A stretch of 64,000 bases of DNA from Marisediminicola senii. Its GTDB lineage: Bacteria; Actinomycetota; Actinomycetes; Actinomycetales; Microbacteriaceae. Below are positions 1-8,724 of the stretch, one piece after another. The stretch spans positions 1-64,000 of the forward strand of contig NZ_JAALGE010000003.1 in the NCBI RefSeq assembly GCF_011057645.1, in the 5' to 3' direction. Numbering within the stretch: position 1 is the stretch's first letter; the number at the start of each line of letters is the position of its first letter. The notes beneath the pieces were generated by a model. The model was not told the origin of the DNA, ran no database searches, and saw only the letters and a program-made list of their open reading frames with translations. The translations under genes and the position numbers were made by a program.

Positions 1-255
1 GGGCCCGGGGGGGCGGGTCGTGGGCGTCCCGCCAAGGCCCGGGGAGACGGAGTGCCCCGGGGGGCCGTGGTCGGGGCCGTCCGGCTCGGCGACGACGGTG
101 GCCGACGCCGCCGCGCTGCCCCCCGCCACGCTGCCCGCGACGACGAGGCCCGCCAGCATCGCGGCGGCGACCGTGCGGGTCGCCCGCTCCCGCAGCGTGC
201 GGTGACCGCCCGCGGCGGGTGCAGCTGAACGGGGCCAGTGGGTCGTCGTCGACAT
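1..255 (-). CDS. Secreted protein, N-terminal fragment (cut by window edge)
   Basis: The frame is open from an ATG at 255 to the left edge (85 codons, no stop). A good ribosome site (AAGGA) lies just upstream of the ATG. The N-terminus has a basic stretch (residues about 18-27, HRTLRERATR), a hydrophobic core (VAAAMLAGLVVAGSVAGG) and an Ala-rich ASA-type cleavage region near residue 50. This is a Sec-type signal peptide. After it comes a low-complexity Pro/Gly/Thr stretch, typical of an exported or wall-linked protein. The functional domain lies outside the window, so no family can be named. The export signal is seen; the extracellular location is inferred. Confidence 0.7.
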   Translation of the reverse strand, partial: MSTTTHWPRSAAPAAGGHRTLRERATRTVAAAMLAGLVVAGSVAGGSAAASATVVAEPDGPDHGPPGHSVSPGLGGTPTTRPPGP

Positions 256-362
256 GATTCGTCCTTCGGGGGTGCCGGGCCAGCGGGGATGCGGAGGGTG
301 CACGGTCGTTGTGCGGAAATCTCGTATCCGTTCCGGGTCACACCCTAGCGCGCCCCGTTGGT

Positions 363-1028
363 TCAGGGGCCGCCCCGCCAGTGGTCGATGCGGTGGTGGT
401 CGGGGGCGAAGCCGTGGTCGAGGCCCCACAGCACCGCCTGGGTGCGGCTCGAGACCTCGATCTTGCGGTAGACGCTGCGGATGTACGACTTGACGGTGTT
501 CGGGCTGAGGTAGGTGAGCGTGGCGACGTCGGCGTTGCTCTTGCCCTGCGTGATGAGCGCGAGGATCTCCGACTCCCGGTCGGTGATGCCCTCGTTGCGG
601 CCCGGCCAGTCCAGCCCGCTGTTCGAGCTCGCCCGCTTGGGCGGCGTGCTCACCACCGTCTCCCCCGCGTGCACCGCCTCGAGGGCCGCGACGAGGTCGC
701 GAGCCGCGAGCGTCTTCGACAGGTAGCCGGTCACGCCCTGCGCGAGCGCGTTCTCGATCAGTTCGGGCTGGAAGTTCCAGGTGTAGACAACGACCTTCTC
801 GGCAAGCGGGTTCTCGACGAGCGCCTGGATCTCGTCGTGGTCGGATTCCGGCTGGGCGAACGAGTCGTACATGACGATGTCGATGTCGTCCTGCAGGTCG
901 GCGTTGGCGTTGATCTCGGAGACCACGATGCGGTCGCGATAGCGATCGAACATGTGGGCGAGACCGATCAGCACCACGTCGTAGTCGTCGACGAGGGTAA
1001 CGGTGATGGGCTTGCCGGGGATGGCCAT
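363..1028 (-). CDS. NarL/LuxR-family response regulator (orphan)
   Basis: A two-domain transcription regulator of 221 aa. The receiver domain (residues about 7-125) has the acidic pair D14-D15, the phosphoacceptor D55 (in VMYDS), T83 and K105 (GYLSKT). A LuxR-type helix-turn-helix covers residues about 148-205 (ITDRESEIL...SPNTVKSYIRSVYRKI). No sensor kinase is next to it, so its partner must be elsewhere. The start is supported by a -10 hexamer TAGGGT 7 nt before the ATG with no Shine-Dalgarno, which suggests a leaderless mRNA. An operator-like palindrome abuts this -10, so autoregulation is plausible. The family is clear; the target genes are unknown, although the divergent GlsB-like gene is a natural candidate. 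Confidence 0.9.
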   Translation of the reverse strand: MAIPGKPITVTLVDDYDVVLIGLAHMFDRYRDRIVVSEINANADLQDDIDIVMYDSFAQPESDHDEIQALVENPLAEKVVVYTWNFQPELIENALAQGVTGYLSKTLAARDLVAALEAVHAGETVVSTPPKRASSNSGLDWPGRNEGITDRESEILALITQGKSNADVATLTYLSPNTVKSYIRSVYRKIEVSSRTQAVLWGLDHGFAPDHHRIDHWRGGP

Positions 1029-1035
1029 GGGAGGG

Positions 1036-1041
1036 ACCCTA
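1036..1041 (-). promoter_or_regulatory. -10 box of leaderless promoter for the response regulator
   Basis: TAGGGT on the minus strand ends 7 nt before the ATG at 1028. There is no Shine-Dalgarno sequence between. This matches the TANNNT-N6/7-start pattern seen repeatedly in this window. Confidence 0.55.
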
Positions 1042-1100
1042 CACCCCCTGGGGCAACGGTAGATGCACCCAAGGAGGTGTCATCACACCCCCAGGGGTGT
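1041..1100. promoter_or_regulatory. Array of three operator-like inverted repeats
   Basis: Three related inverted repeats fill the gap between the response regulator and the GlsB-like gene. Site A at 1041-1053 is ACACCCC-CT-GGGG. Site B at 1065-1080 is GCACC-N6-GGTGT. Site C at 1085-1100 is a perfect ACACCCC-CA-GGGGTGT. Their centres are about 24 and 20 bp apart, roughly two helical turns, so the sites face the same side of the DNA. Site A touches the -10 of the regulator gene. That a dimeric regulator, perhaps the adjacent LuxR-type protein, binds here is inference. Confidence 0.5.
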
Positions 1101-1194
1101 ACTGCCCGTGCCGAGGGGGTGCTTGAGTAGTACTCGCCGCGAATCCGCGGATCCATCGCATGTCCTCACCATGCACCAAACGAAGGACACCCCC

Positions 1195-1479
1195 ATGCTC
1201 GGTCTCATCATCAGCATCATCGTCGTCGGAATCATCGCCGGCGCCGTCGCTCGCCTGCTCGTTCCCGGACGCCAGAACCTCTCGATCGGCATGACGCTGC
1301 TGCTCGGCATCATCGGATCGTTCGTGGGTGGCTTCCTCGCGTTCCTCATCTTCGGTGCCGATGCCCAGGACGGCTTCTTCCAGCCCGCCGGCATCATCGG
1401 CTCCATCATCGGCGCGGTCATCGTGCTGCTGCTCTGGCTCCGCTTCGGCAGCAAGAACCGCAGCGCCAGCCGCCGCTGA
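1195..1479 (+). CDS. GlsB/YeaQ/YmgE-family small membrane protein
   Basis: A 94-aa membrane protein with three hydrophobic helices (about residues 2-20, 33-52 and 64-83) and the family hallmark of Gly-rich turns (GIIAGAVARLLVPG, GIIGSFVGG, GIIGSIIGAVIVLLLW). It ends in a short basic tail. Members of this family are often induced by general or envelope stress; their molecular function is not settled. The start at 1195 follows an AAGGA ribosome site at the right distance; an in-frame ATG at 1171 is possible but has no such site. It is divergent from an orphan response regulator and shares its operator-rich intergenic region, which suggests control by that regulator. Confidence 0.85.
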   Translation: MLGLIISIIVVGIIAGAVARLLVPGRQNLSIGMTLLLGIIGSFVGGFLAFLIFGADAQDGFFQPAGIIGSIIGAVIVLLLWLRFGSKNRSASRR

Positions 1480-1523
1480 TCACGCGGGCAGTGGTCGCCT
1501 CGTGTGATCGCAGCCCACATGAC

Positions 1524-1575
1524 GAAACGCCCGCTCCGCGGCATCCATCAGGTGGATGCTGCGGGCGGGCGTTTC
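1524..1575. terminator. Large bidirectional terminator hairpin
   Basis: The outer stem is GAAACGCCCGC (1524-1534) paired with GCGGGCGTTTC (1565-1575). An inner helix (GCATCCA/TGGATGC) continues it almost without a break. It sits between the converging GlsB-like and ssuC genes and can serve both; flanking T/A tracts are short. Confidence 0.7.
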
Positions 1576-1589
1576 TCGTGTCGTCGGGG

Positions 1590-2501
1590 CTAGCCCCAGC
1601 GCTTGAGCAGGTACTTCTCGAGCAGCCCGATGAGGGCGTCGGTGGTCTTGCCCAGCACGGCGAGCACGATGATGGCCACGAAGATGCGATCGATGCGCCC
1701 GTTGTTCTGCGACTCGACGAGCAGGAAGCCCAGGCCCATCGACGACGCGATGAGCTCCGCCGCGACCAGGAACAACCAGGCCTGCGCGAGCGCGAGGCGG
1801 AGCCCGGAGACGACGGTCGGGATGACTGCGGGCAGCTGCACCCTGGTGAGCAGTTCGACCCTCGTCATGCCGTAGGCGCGCCCCACCTCGACGAGGTGCG
1901 GGTCGACGTGCCGGAGGGCGCCCGCCACCGTCGTGTAGACGGGGAAGAGCGCGCCGATCGCGATGAGCGTGATCTTGGAGTCCTCGTTGATGCCGAGGTA
2001 GAGCACGAGGAGCGGAACCCACGCCAGCGACGGTACGGCCCGGAATCCGCCGATGGTGGGGGCGGCGAGACGCGACGCCCAGCGCGAGAGTCCGACCAGC
2101 GACCCGAGCACGAGGCCGACTACCGACCCGATGACGAACCCGATCAGCACCCGCTGGGTCGAGATGGCGATGTCCTGCCCGAGCCTGCCCTCCGCCGCGA
2201 GGGCGACACCGGTGTTCCAGACATCCGGCGGCGAAGGCAGCCGGTAGGCGGGCACGATGCCGGAAGCGGAGATGGCCCACCACGCGGCGAGGAGCGCGAT
2301 CGGCAATATCGCGCCCGCGAGCACCGCAGACACTCCGCGGCCGCGTCCGCCTCGCGGGCGATCGCCCCGGCGCTCCTGCCCCAGCGCACTGCCCGCGGTG
2401 GAGTACCCGTAGCCCGACGAGTACTGGTTCAGGCTCGCCGAAGGCGCGGTGCTGCCACCGGCCGCGTCGGTACCGTCGTGCGCTCGCTCGGTCACCGTCA
2501 T
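1590..2501 (-). CDS. ssuC: ABC transporter permease, SsuC family (sulfonate/nitrate/taurine type)
   Basis: The inner-membrane channel subunit of an importer, 303 aa. A Gly/Arg-rich cytoplasmic leader of about 55 residues precedes roughly six membrane segments. The cytoplasmic EAA-type loop that docks to the ATPase is visible at about residues 205-225 (VGRAYGMTRVELLTRVQLP). Its ATG overlaps the stop of the substrate-binding protein gene by 4 bp, so the two are translationally coupled. The family includes transporters of aliphatic sulfonates, taurine and nitrate; the exact substrate cannot be told from sequence. No desulfonating monooxygenase lies nearby. The gene ends at a strong hairpin. Confidence 0.85.
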   Translation of the reverse strand: MTVTERAHDGTDAAGGSTAPSASLNQYSSGYGYSTAGSALGQERRGDRPRGGRGRGVSAVLAGAILPIALLAAWWAISASGIVPAYRLPSPPDVWNTGVALAAEGRLGQDIAISTQRVLIGFVIGSVVGLVLGSLVGLSRWASRLAAPTIGGFRAVPSLAWVPLLVLYLGINEDSKITLIAIGALFPVYTTVAGALRHVDPHLVEVGRAYGMTRVELLTRVQLPAVIPTVVSGLRLALAQAWLFLVAAELIASSMGLGFLLVESQNNGRIDRIFVAIIVLAVLGKTTDALIGLLEKYLLKRWG

Positions 2502-3535
2502 CCGATGGCGTCCGGATCTGCGTTCTCGGCGTACTCCGGCTCGAACAGCGAGTCGAGCGCGGTATCGATCAGTTCCTGGCTGGCGACGTCACCGGATTCG
2601 ACGAAGATCGGCCCGACGACCTCGAGCACGTCGCGCTGCGCATCTCCCGGAACCGGGTCGAGGTCGAGCACGGTGCGGTCGACCAGCGTGGTGGTGGCGA
2701 TCTCCACGTCGATACCGGCGACCTCGGCGAGGATCGCCGCAGTCTCGTCGGGGTTGTCAATGGCCCACTGGCGGGCCTTCTCGTAGGCGTCGACGACGAG
2801 CTGCGCGAGGTCGGGACTGGCGTCGAGGAAGCCCTCGGTGGCGTTGAGGAACCCGTAGCTGTTGAAGTCGATGTTGTCGTAGATGATCTCGGAGCCCGCG
2901 TCGGCGACACTCGTCGACAGCAGCGGGTCGAGGCCCGACCACGCGTCGACCGCGCCGGATTCGAGGGCGCTCTTGCCGTCGGCGTGCTGCAGGTTCTGGA
3001 TGTCGACGTCATCGATGCTGAGGCCGGCCTCCTCGAGCGACTGCAGCAGGAAGAAGTACGGGTCGGTGCCGAGGGTAGCGGCGACGGACTTGCCGGCGAG
3101 CTGACTGACATCGGTGATGTCGGAGCCCGCAGGCACCAGCAGGGCCGACCAGTTGGGCTGCGAGTAGATGCCGATCGCCTTGATCGGCGAGCCGTTGGAC
3201 CGCGCGAGCAGGGCAGCGGAGCCCGCGGTGGATCCGACATCGATGGCCCCGGCGCGCAGGGCTTCGTTGGCCTTGTTCGACCCGGCGGACTGCACCCAGT
3301 TGACCTCGACCTCGTCACCCAGTTCGGCTTCGAGCCAGCCCTGGTCCCTGACGATGAGGCTGAGCGGGTTGTAAGTGGCGAAGTCGAGGGTGAGTGTGTC
3401 TGCGGAGTAGCCCTCCACGGTCTCGGCGGCGGGCTGGTCGGTCGCGGAGCCCTCGCCGGCGACGCAGCCGGTGAGCACGAGGGCGGCGGCCGCCACGGTT
3501 GCTGCCGTGGTGGCGAAAGACGATCGGGATCTCAT
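2498..3535 (-). CDS. ssuA: ABC transporter substrate-binding lipoprotein, SsuA family
   Basis: A 345-aa solute receptor anchored outside the membrane. A lipoprotein signal peptide ends in the lipobox LTGC, with Cys24 the lipidated residue. The body is a two-lobed periplasmic-binding fold of the SsuA/NMT1 type, with the family segment of counting residues SGSNKANEALRAGAIDVG and the hinge DPYFFLLQSL. It lies between ssuB and ssuC with 4-bp overlaps at both ends, so one mRNA encodes the whole transporter. Sulfonate-type substrates are the best guess by family; thiamine-precursor or nitrate transport cannot be excluded. Confidence 0.85.
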   Translation of the reverse strand: MRSRSSFATTAATVAAAALVLTGCVAGEGSATDQPAAETVEGYSADTLTLDFATYNPLSLIVRDQGWLEAELGDEVEVNWVQSAGSNKANEALRAGAIDVGSTAGSAALLARSNGSPIKAIGIYSQPNWSALLVPAGSDITDVSQLAGKSVAATLGTDPYFFLLQSLEEAGLSIDDVDIQNLQHADGKSALESGAVDAWSGLDPLLSTSVADAGSEIIYDNIDFNSYGFLNATEGFLDASPDLAQLVVDAYEKARQWAIDNPDETAAILAEVAGIDVEIATTTLVDRTVLDLDPVPGDAQRDVLEVVGPIFVESGDVASQELIDTALDSLFEPEYAENADPDAIG

Positions 3536-4518
3536 CGGGGGTCCTTTGTTGTGGATGCTGCGCCGTCGGGTGCGGCGACAGTGCGTGTTCGGGGGCTGGT
3601 GGAGTCGGAATCGCCGCTGCTCGTGGGGTCGCCGTTCGCGGCATCTCCGCCGTGCGGGCTGCTCGCGTGCGGGCTGCCGGAATGCGGGCTGCTGGCGTGC
3701 GGGGTGCTGGCGTGGTAGCTGTGCACGCCGAGGCCCTCGAGCAGGTCGGCGCGGAGGCCGGCGAGGGTGGCGTCACCGCGGTCGCGCGGCCGCGTGCCGG
3801 GAACGGTGAGGATGCGGCGGATGGTCGACCCCTCTGCACCGTCGACCTGGCCGAGCAGCACGATGCGGTCGGCGAGGTAGAGCGCCTCGTCGACGTCGTG
3901 GGTGACCAGCACGATGGTGGCGGGCTCCGCGGCGTGGATGTCGAGGAGGAGGTCCTGCATGCGCAGGCGGGTCAGGGCGTCGAGCGCGCCGAACGGTTCG
4001 TCGAGTACGAGCACGCCCGGGCCGCGGGCGAGCGCCCTGGCGAGGGAGGCCCGCTGCGCCATTCCGCCGGATACCTGTCGCGGGCGCAGCTGCTTGGAGC
4101 CCTCGAGGCCGACCAGGTCGATCAGTTCGGTGACGCGCTCGGCGCCCGCCGCGGAATCGGTTCCCCTCGGCAGCCCGACGGCGACGTTCCTCTCGATGGA
4201 GCGCCACGGCAGCAGCCGCGGCTCCTGGAAGGCGACCGCGCAGCGGAGGTCGATGCCGGTGACCGCGGTGTCGGCGATGGCGATGGATCCCTCGGTGGGG
4301 GCATCGAGTCCGCTGATCTGGCGCAGCAACGTGGACTTTCCGCAGCCGGATGGGCCGATCATGGCGATGATCTCGCCCGGCTCGATCTCGAGGTCGATAC
4401 CGCGCAGCACCCTGCGGGCGGCCTGCCCGTTGCTGCCCGCGAAGGTGCGGCCGACGCCGCGCACCGACACGGGCAGCGCGGGCACCGCTGTGCGTTCGGA
4501 AACCGTGGTGATCGACAT
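3532..4518 (-). CDS. ssuB: ABC transporter ATP-binding protein, SsuB family, with His-rich C-terminal tail
   Basis: The ATPase of the SsuABC-type importer, 328 aa. It has Walker A GPSGCGKST (residues 55-63), the signature VSGGMAQR and Walker B VLVLDEPFGALD. The start at 4518 is chosen because a -10 hexamer TACCGT lies exactly 6 nt upstream and the longer frame has no ribosome site. It is the first gene of the coupled operon. The unusual part is the last 63 residues: after the normal domain end comes a Ser/Pro/His tail with repeats of the type ASSPH, encoded by four 15-bp tandem DNA repeats. Other family members usually lack this tail, so a metal-binding or regulatory role is possible but unproven. 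Confidence 0.87.
   Translation of the reverse strand: MSITTVSERTAVPALPVSVRGVGRTFAGSNGQAARRVLRGIDLEIEPGEIIAMIGPSGCGKSTLLRQISGLDAPTEGSIAIADTAVTGIDLRCAVAFQEPRLLPWRSIERNVAVGLPRGTDSAAGAERVTELIDLVGLEGSKQLRPRQVSGGMAQRASLARALARGPGVLVLDEPFGALDALTRLRMQDLLLDIHAAEPATIVLVTHDVDEALYLADRIVLLGQVDGAEGSTIRRILTVPGTRPRDRGDATLAGLRADLLEGLGVHSYHASTPHASSPHSGSPHASSPHGGDAANGDPTSSGDSDSTSPRTRTVAAPDGAASTTKDPR
3652..3711 (-). repeat. Four 15-bp tandem repeats encoding ASSPH-type pentapeptides
   Basis: Four consecutive 15-bp units (3652-3666, 3667-3681, 3682-3696, 3697-3711) differ at a few positions. Read on the minus strand they encode ASTPH, ASSPH, SGSPH and ASSPH near the C-terminus of SsuB. The unit length keeps the frame. 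Confidence 0.85.
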
Positions 4519-4524
4519 GGCCCC

Positions 4525-4530
4525 ACGGTA
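4525..4530 (-). promoter_or_regulatory. -10 box of leaderless promoter for ssuB operon
   Basis: TACCGT on the minus strand, 6 nt before the ATG at 4518, with no Shine-Dalgarno between. Confidence 0.5.
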
Positions 4531-4659
4531 CCGAGGGGCCGGGTCGCTCCGACAATCGCGCGTAACGTGACGCAATCTTGCCGGGGCGCCGTGCCTGGCG
4601 ACTGCCGTCCGGCCCGGCCGAATGGCGTCAGGCCCCGCCGAGTACCGACGGCGTCGGGC

Positions 4660-5076
4660 TCAGGCGACCGAGGTGGCGACGCTGGCGAGCAGCCCGTTGA
4701 CGAACTTGCCGGAGTCCTCGGTGCTCAGCGACCGTGCCTGGTCGACGGCTTCCGAGATCGCGACGGCGGCGGGCACCGCGTCGTTGAACAGCAGCTCCCA
4801 GATGCCGATGCGCAGGATGGCGCGATCGACGGCGGGCATGCGGGCGATGGTCCAGCCCTGCGAGTAGGTCTCGATCAGTTCGTCGATCTCGTCGCCGTGC
4901 CCGACGACGCCGAGCACGATCTCGCGGGCGTAGTTCCACGAGGCCTCGCGCTGCTGCGGCTCGATGAGGGCGCGCGAAGTGGCGTCGCTCAGCGAGTCGT
5001 TGATGCTGATGCCGCGCACGTCGGCGACGTAGAGGATGTCGAGTGCGCGCTTGCGCGCCTTGGAGCGAGCGCTCAC
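4660..5076 (-). CDS. nusB: Transcription antitermination factor NusB
   Basis: An all-helical 138-aa RNA-binding protein that joins NusE (S10) on boxA RNA to permit antitermination in rRNA operons. The typical N-terminus ARSKARKRALDILYVAD (Arg-rich, boxA contact) and the C-terminal block RAILRIGIWELL, NDAVPAAVAISEAV and FVNGLLA are all present. The start is a GTG that overlaps the efp stop codon by one base, the usual efp-nusB coupling of actinobacteria. It is the last gene of the alaS-to-nusB block; no carA or pyrimidine genes follow, and the unrelated ssu operon lies next. Confidence 0.93.
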   Translation of the reverse strand: MSARSKARKRALDILYVADVRGISINDSLSDATSRALIEPQQREASWNYAREIVLGVVGHGDEIDELIETYSQGWTIARMPAVDRAILRIGIWELLFNDAVPAAVAISEAVDQARSLSTEDSGKFVNGLLASVATSVA

Positions 5077-5639
5077 TAGTCGTTCACGCGACCCAGGTAG
5101 CTGCCGTCCCTGGTGTCGACCTTGACCCTGGTGCCCTGTTCGAGGAAGAGCGGAACCTGGATCTGGTGGCCGGTCTCGACGGTCGCGGGCTTGGTGCCGC
5201 CGGTGGAGCGGTCGCCCTGCAGGCCGGGCTCGGTGTAGGTGATCTCGAGCACGACGGACGCTGGCAGCTCGACGTAGAGCGGGTTGCCGTTGTGCAGCGC
5301 GACGGTCGCGTTCTGGTTCTCGAGCAGGTAGTTGGCCGCGTCGCCGACGACCGTGGTCGAGAGGGTGATCTGGTCGTAGTCGGAGACGTCCATGAAGACG
5401 AACCCGTCGCCGTCGCGGTACAGGTACTGGAAGTCGCGGCGGTCGACGGTCTCGGTCTCGATCTTCGCGCCGGCGTTGAACGTGCGGTCGACGGTCTTGC
5501 CCGTCATGACGTTCTTGACCTTCGTGCGCACGAAGGCGCCGCCCTTGCCCGGCTTGACGTGCTGGAACTCGATCACGGTCCACAGTTGGCCGTCCATGTT
5601 GAGAACGACGCCGTTCCGGATGTCAGCGGTTGAAGCCAT
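5076..5639 (-). CDS. efp: Elongation factor P
   Basis: A tRNA-shaped translation factor that rescues ribosomes stalled on polyproline. The protein is 187 aa with three beta-barrel domains. The tip loop is PGKGGAF with Lys32 at the position that is modified in other lineages. The C-terminal signature runs from [13 protein letters not shown] to TRDGSYLGR. The start [10 protein letters not shown] is the conserved one; the frame extends 19 codons further upstream without family similarity. It is directly followed by nusB. A gap of about 120 bp separates it from aroB, where many actinobacteria carry aroQ; none is present here. Confidence 0.95.
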   Translation of the reverse strand: MASTADIRNGVVLNMDGQLWTVIEFQHVKPGKGGAFVRTKVKNVMTGKTVDRTFNAGAKIETETVDRRDFQYLYRDGDGFVFMDVSDYDQITLSTTVVGDAANYLLENQNATVALHNGNPLYVELPASVVLEITYTEPGLQGDRSTGGTKPATVETGHQIQVPLFLEQGTRVKVDTRDGSYLGRVND

Positions 5640-5760
5640 GCGAGGGGTATTCCATTCGAGTGGGGTGCGGGAAGGCGCTCGTGAGCGCAGAAGCATGCAG
5701 TTTACCGCCTGTGGGCCGCCGCCGCGGCATCCATGCGCCCCGCCGGAGGCGAATCGGTCG

Positions 5761-6840
5761 CTACACGCCGACTTCCTGGTAGGCGGCGAAGAGCAGGCTC
5801 TGGTCGGGGCCGGTGAGCACGGTGGGCTTCGCGATGTCGTCGAGCACGATGAAGCGCAGCATGCTGCCGCGGGCCTTTTTGTCGCGCTGCATGGCGGCGA
5901 GCAGGGTGTTCCAGCGGCCGAGGGGGTAGTCGGTGGGCAGTTGCAGCGAGGTCAGGATGCTGCGGTGCCGGTCGACCACGGAGTCCTGCAGCCGGCCGGT
6001 GAGCCTGGCCAGCTCCGCAGCGTAGACCATGCCGATCGCGACCGCGGCGCCGTGCCGCCACTGGAAGCGCTCGGCGTATTCGACGGCGTGGCCGAGGGTG
6101 TGCCCGTAGTTGAGGAACTCGCGAACGCCGCGGTCGGTGAAGTCCTCGCTGACGACGCGGGCCTTGATGCCGATCGAGAGTTCGACGACCCGGCGGAATT
6201 CGGCGGAGGTCGAGTCGGTGGCGGTGTCGACGCCCGCCTCGATCACGTCGAGGATCTCGGGCTCGGCGATGAAGCCGCACTTCACGACCTCGCCGAAGCC
6301 CGCGAGGATCTCCATCTGGCTGAGCCCGTGCAGGGTGTCGAGGTCGGCGACCACGAGCGACGGGGCGTAGAACGAACCGACCAGGTTCTTGCCCTCCGCG
6401 GTGTTGATGCCGGTCTTGCCGCCGATGGAGGCGTCGACCATGCCGAGCAGCGTGGTGGGCACCTGGATGAGGGTGACCCCACGCAGCCAGGTGGCGGCGA
6501 CGAACCCGGCGACGTCAGTGGTCGCGCCCCCGCCGAAGCCGATCACGACGTCGGAGCGGGTGAAGTCGGACTGCCCCATCACCTGCCAGCAGAAGGCGGC
6601 GACCTCGATGCGCTTGCCCGCTTCGGCGTCGGGAATCTCGGCGAGCACGACTTCGTAGCGGTCGAGCAGGCTCTCGCGGAGTGCCGCGGCGCGGGCACCG
6701 AGGGTCGATGGGTGCACGATGAGGATCTTGGCGACGCTGCGGTCGAGGCTCTCGCCGATCAGGTTCAGGATGTCGCGGCCGACGAGCACGTCGTATGGCG
6801 ATGCTCCCCCGACGGGAATGGTCGTGGTGGGTGTCGTCAT
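5761..6840 (-). CDS. aroB: 3-Dehydroquinate synthase
   Basis: Catalyses the second step of the shikimate pathway, cyclising DAHP to 3-dehydroquinate with NAD and a divalent metal. The protein is 359 aa. NAD-binding [13 protein letters not shown], the substrate segment [20 protein letters not shown] and the metal-binding [10 protein letters not shown] are intact. The start at 6840 overlaps the aroK stop by 4 bp, so the two are coupled. The long in-frame extension upstream has no family similarity and is rejected. Confidence 0.95.
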   Translation of the reverse strand: MTTPTTTIPVGGASPYDVLVGRDILNLIGESLDRSVAKILIVHPSTLGARAAALRESLLDRYEVVLAEIPDAEAGKRIEVAAFCWQVMGQSDFTRSDVVIGFGGGATTDVAGFVAATWLRGVTLIQVPTTLLGMVDASIGGKTGINTAEGKNLVGSFYAPSLVVADLDTLHGLSQMEILAGFGEVVKCGFIAEPEILDVIEAGVDTATDSTSAEFRRVVELSIGIKARVVSEDFTDRGVREFLNYGHTLGHAVEYAERFQWRHGAAVAIGMVYAAELARLTGRLQDSVVDRHRSILTSLQLPTDYPLGRWNTLLAAMQRDKKARGSMLRFIVLDDIAKPTVLTGPDQSLLFAAYQEVGV

Positions 6841-7409
6841 GGTGCGGTCTCTTTCGCGCAGTCGGCGGTGACCCAGTCGGCGATCTCCCGCGCGATGGTG
6901 TCGATGGGTCGGGTGGAGGTGTCCCAGCTTCTGGATGCGAGTCGCTCGTAGATGTCGCGGCGCGCGGCGACGAGTCCCTCCCACGCGGCGACTCCGCCGC
7001 GCTGCAGCAGGGGACGGCTCTGGCCGAGCCGCATGGCGACGGCCTCGGCGCTCACGGTCATGAGGGCGACGCGCTTGTCGGCGAGGTCGGCCTGTGTGGC
7101 TGGGTCGAGCACCGCTCCCCCGCCGAGCGAGACCACGGCCCGCTCGGTGAGTGCCTTGGCGACCTCGACGCGCTCGATGCGCCGAAAGTGGTCTTCTCCC
7201 CTGCCGCTGAAGATCTGGGCGATGGGTCCGTGGCGCATCACGATGCGCCGGTCGGTGTCGACGAACGGTACCCGCAGCATCTTGGCGACCTTCTTGCCGA
7301 TGCGCGTCTTGCCGGCCCCCGGGGCGCCGATCACGACGAGGTAGGGGCGGGTGGAGTCGTCGGGCGCGGCAGTGCCAGCGTCGCCCGGGGTGTCGGGGGC
7401 GTCAGGCAT
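6837..7409 (-). CDS. aroK: Shikimate kinase
   Basis: Phosphorylates shikimate at the 3-hydroxyl using ATP. The protein is 190 aa. It has a P-loop GAPGAGKT (residues 28-35), the shikimate-binding FVDTDRRI, the FRRIE segment, the SLGGGAVL loop and the lid RLGQSRPLL. About 20 Pro/Asp/Thr-rich residues precede the domain. It overlaps aroC by 8 bp and aroB by 4 bp, so it is embedded in the aroE-aroC-aroK-aroB run. Confidence 0.93.
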   Translation of the reverse strand: MPDAPDTPGDAGTAAPDDSTRPYLVVIGAPGAGKTRIGKKVAKMLRVPFVDTDRRIVMRHGPIAQIFSGRGEDHFRRIERVEVAKALTERAVVSLGGGAVLDPATQADLADKRVALMTVSAEAVAMRLGQSRPLLQRGGVAAWEGLVAARRDIYERLASRSWDTSTRPIDTIAREIADWVTADCAKETAP

Positions 7410-8676
7410 CCACCCCGCCCGTCGGTGCGAGGCCGTTCACTGAATCGGACGCGGTGTCGGACGCGGGGTCCGCTGCAGGGTCACTGCTCGATGCGGTGAT
7501 CAGGGCGTCGGGGATGGCGTCGAGGTAGGCGCGCAGGTTGCGGCGGGTCTCCCCCACCGAGTCGCCGCCGAACTTCTCGAGCACCGAGTTCGCGAGCACG
7601 AGGGCGACCATGGCCTCGGCGACGACCCCGGATGCCGGCACCGCGCACACGTCGGACCGCTGGTGGTGCGCTTCCGCTGCGGTGCCGGTCGCGACGTCGA
7701 CGGTGCGCAGCGCGTGCGGGATCGTGGCGATCGGCTTCATGCCGGCGCTGACCCGCAGCACGGTTCCGGTGCTCATGCCGCCCTCGGTGCCGCCAGCGCG
7801 GTCGGTGAGGCGGGTGATGCCGTCGGCTCCCTGCACGAGTTCGTCGTGCGCGACCGAGCCACGGCGAGTGGTGGTGAGGAATCCGTCGCCGACCTCGACG
7901 CCCTTGATGGCCTGGATGCCCATGAGGGCTGCGGCGAGCTGCGAGTCGAGCCGGCGATCCCAGTGCGTGTACGACCCGAGGCCGGGCGGTACGCCGTAGG
8001 CGAGGACCTCGACGACTCCGCCGAGGGTGTCACCGTCGTCGTGCGCGCGGTCGACTTCGGCGACCATCAGGGTGGATGTCGCGGGGTCGAAGCAGCGCAG
8101 CGGATCGGCGTCGAGCGCGCCGACATCGGCGGGGGCGGGTAGCGGCGAACCGTCGGGCACCCGCACCGGGCCGATCGCGAGGGTGTGGCTGACCAGGGTG
8201 ATGCCGAGCTCGGCGAGGAATGCCCTGGCCACGGCGCCGAGGGCGACGCGCGCGGCGGTCTCGCGGGCGCTGGCCCGCTCGAGCACGTTGCGGGCCTCGG
8301 CGAAGTCGTACTTCTGCATGCCGACCAGGTCGGCGTGGCCGGGGCGCGGGCGGGTGAGGGCGGCGCCCCGCCCTTTCGGCAGGGTCTCGGGGTCGACGGG
8401 CGACGCGCTCATCACGTCGACCCAGCGCGGCCACTCGGTGTTGCCGATGCGCAGCGCGACCGGGCTGCCCATGCTGAGGCCGAAGCGGATGCCGCCCGAG
8501 ATGTCGAGCTGGTCCTCCTCGAACTTCATGCGGGCGCCTCGGCCGTAGCCGAGCTTGCGGCGGGCCAGGTCGGCGCGGATCCCCTCCGCCGAAACCGGCA
8601 CTCCGGCGGGGAGCCCCTCGAGGATCGCCACCAGTTCGGGGCCGTGCGATTCTCCTGCGGTCAACCAACGAAGCAT
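7402..8676 (-). CDS. aroC: Chorismate synthase
   Basis: Makes chorismate from EPSP, a redox-neutral step that needs reduced FMN. The protein is 424 aa. Family signatures include [18 protein letters not shown] at the N-terminus and [14 protein letters not shown]. The start follows a good GGGAGGA ribosome site. The last 30 or so residues are a low-complexity Ser/Asp/Pro/Ala tail with DPAA, DPAS and DTAS units, which is beyond the normal domain and overlaps the aroK start. Confidence 0.95.
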   Translation of the reverse strand: MLRWLTAGESHGPELVAILEGLPAGVPVSAEGIRADLARRKLGYGRGARMKFEEDQLDISGGIRFGLSMGSPVALRIGNTEWPRWVDVMSASPVDPETLPKGRGAALTRPRPGHADLVGMQKYDFAEARNVLERASARETAARVALGAVARAFLAELGITLVSHTLAIGPVRVPDGSPLPAPADVGALDADPLRCFDPATSTLMVAEVDRAHDDGDTLGGVVEVLAYGVPPGLGSYTHWDRRLDSQLAAALMGIQAIKGVEVGDGFLTTTRRGSVAHDELVQGADGITRLTDRAGGTEGGMSTGTVLRVSAGMKPIATIPHALRTVDVATGTAAEAHHQRSDVCAVPASGVVAEAMVALVLANSVLEKFGGDSVGETRRNLRAYLDAIPDALITASSSDPAADPASDTASDSVNGLAPTGGVDA

Positions 8677-8724
8677 GGGTAAATCCTCCCACAGCCCTAG
8701 ATGGGTGAACGTCGCCCGGGCCCG

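Noticed and set aside
309-1130. Long plus-strand open frame antisense to the response regulator
   Set aside because: A shadow frame produced by G/C-rich third positions; the opposite strand has a full receiver and LuxR domain.
3652-3711. CRISPR-like short repeats
   Set aside because: The units are contiguous with no spacers and lie in frame inside ssuB; the same holds for the repeats in dxs and sepH.
5640-5760. Missing aroQ between aroB and efp
   Set aside because: The gap is too short for a dehydroquinase gene and has no similarity to one; its absence is a gene-order difference rather than a broken gene.
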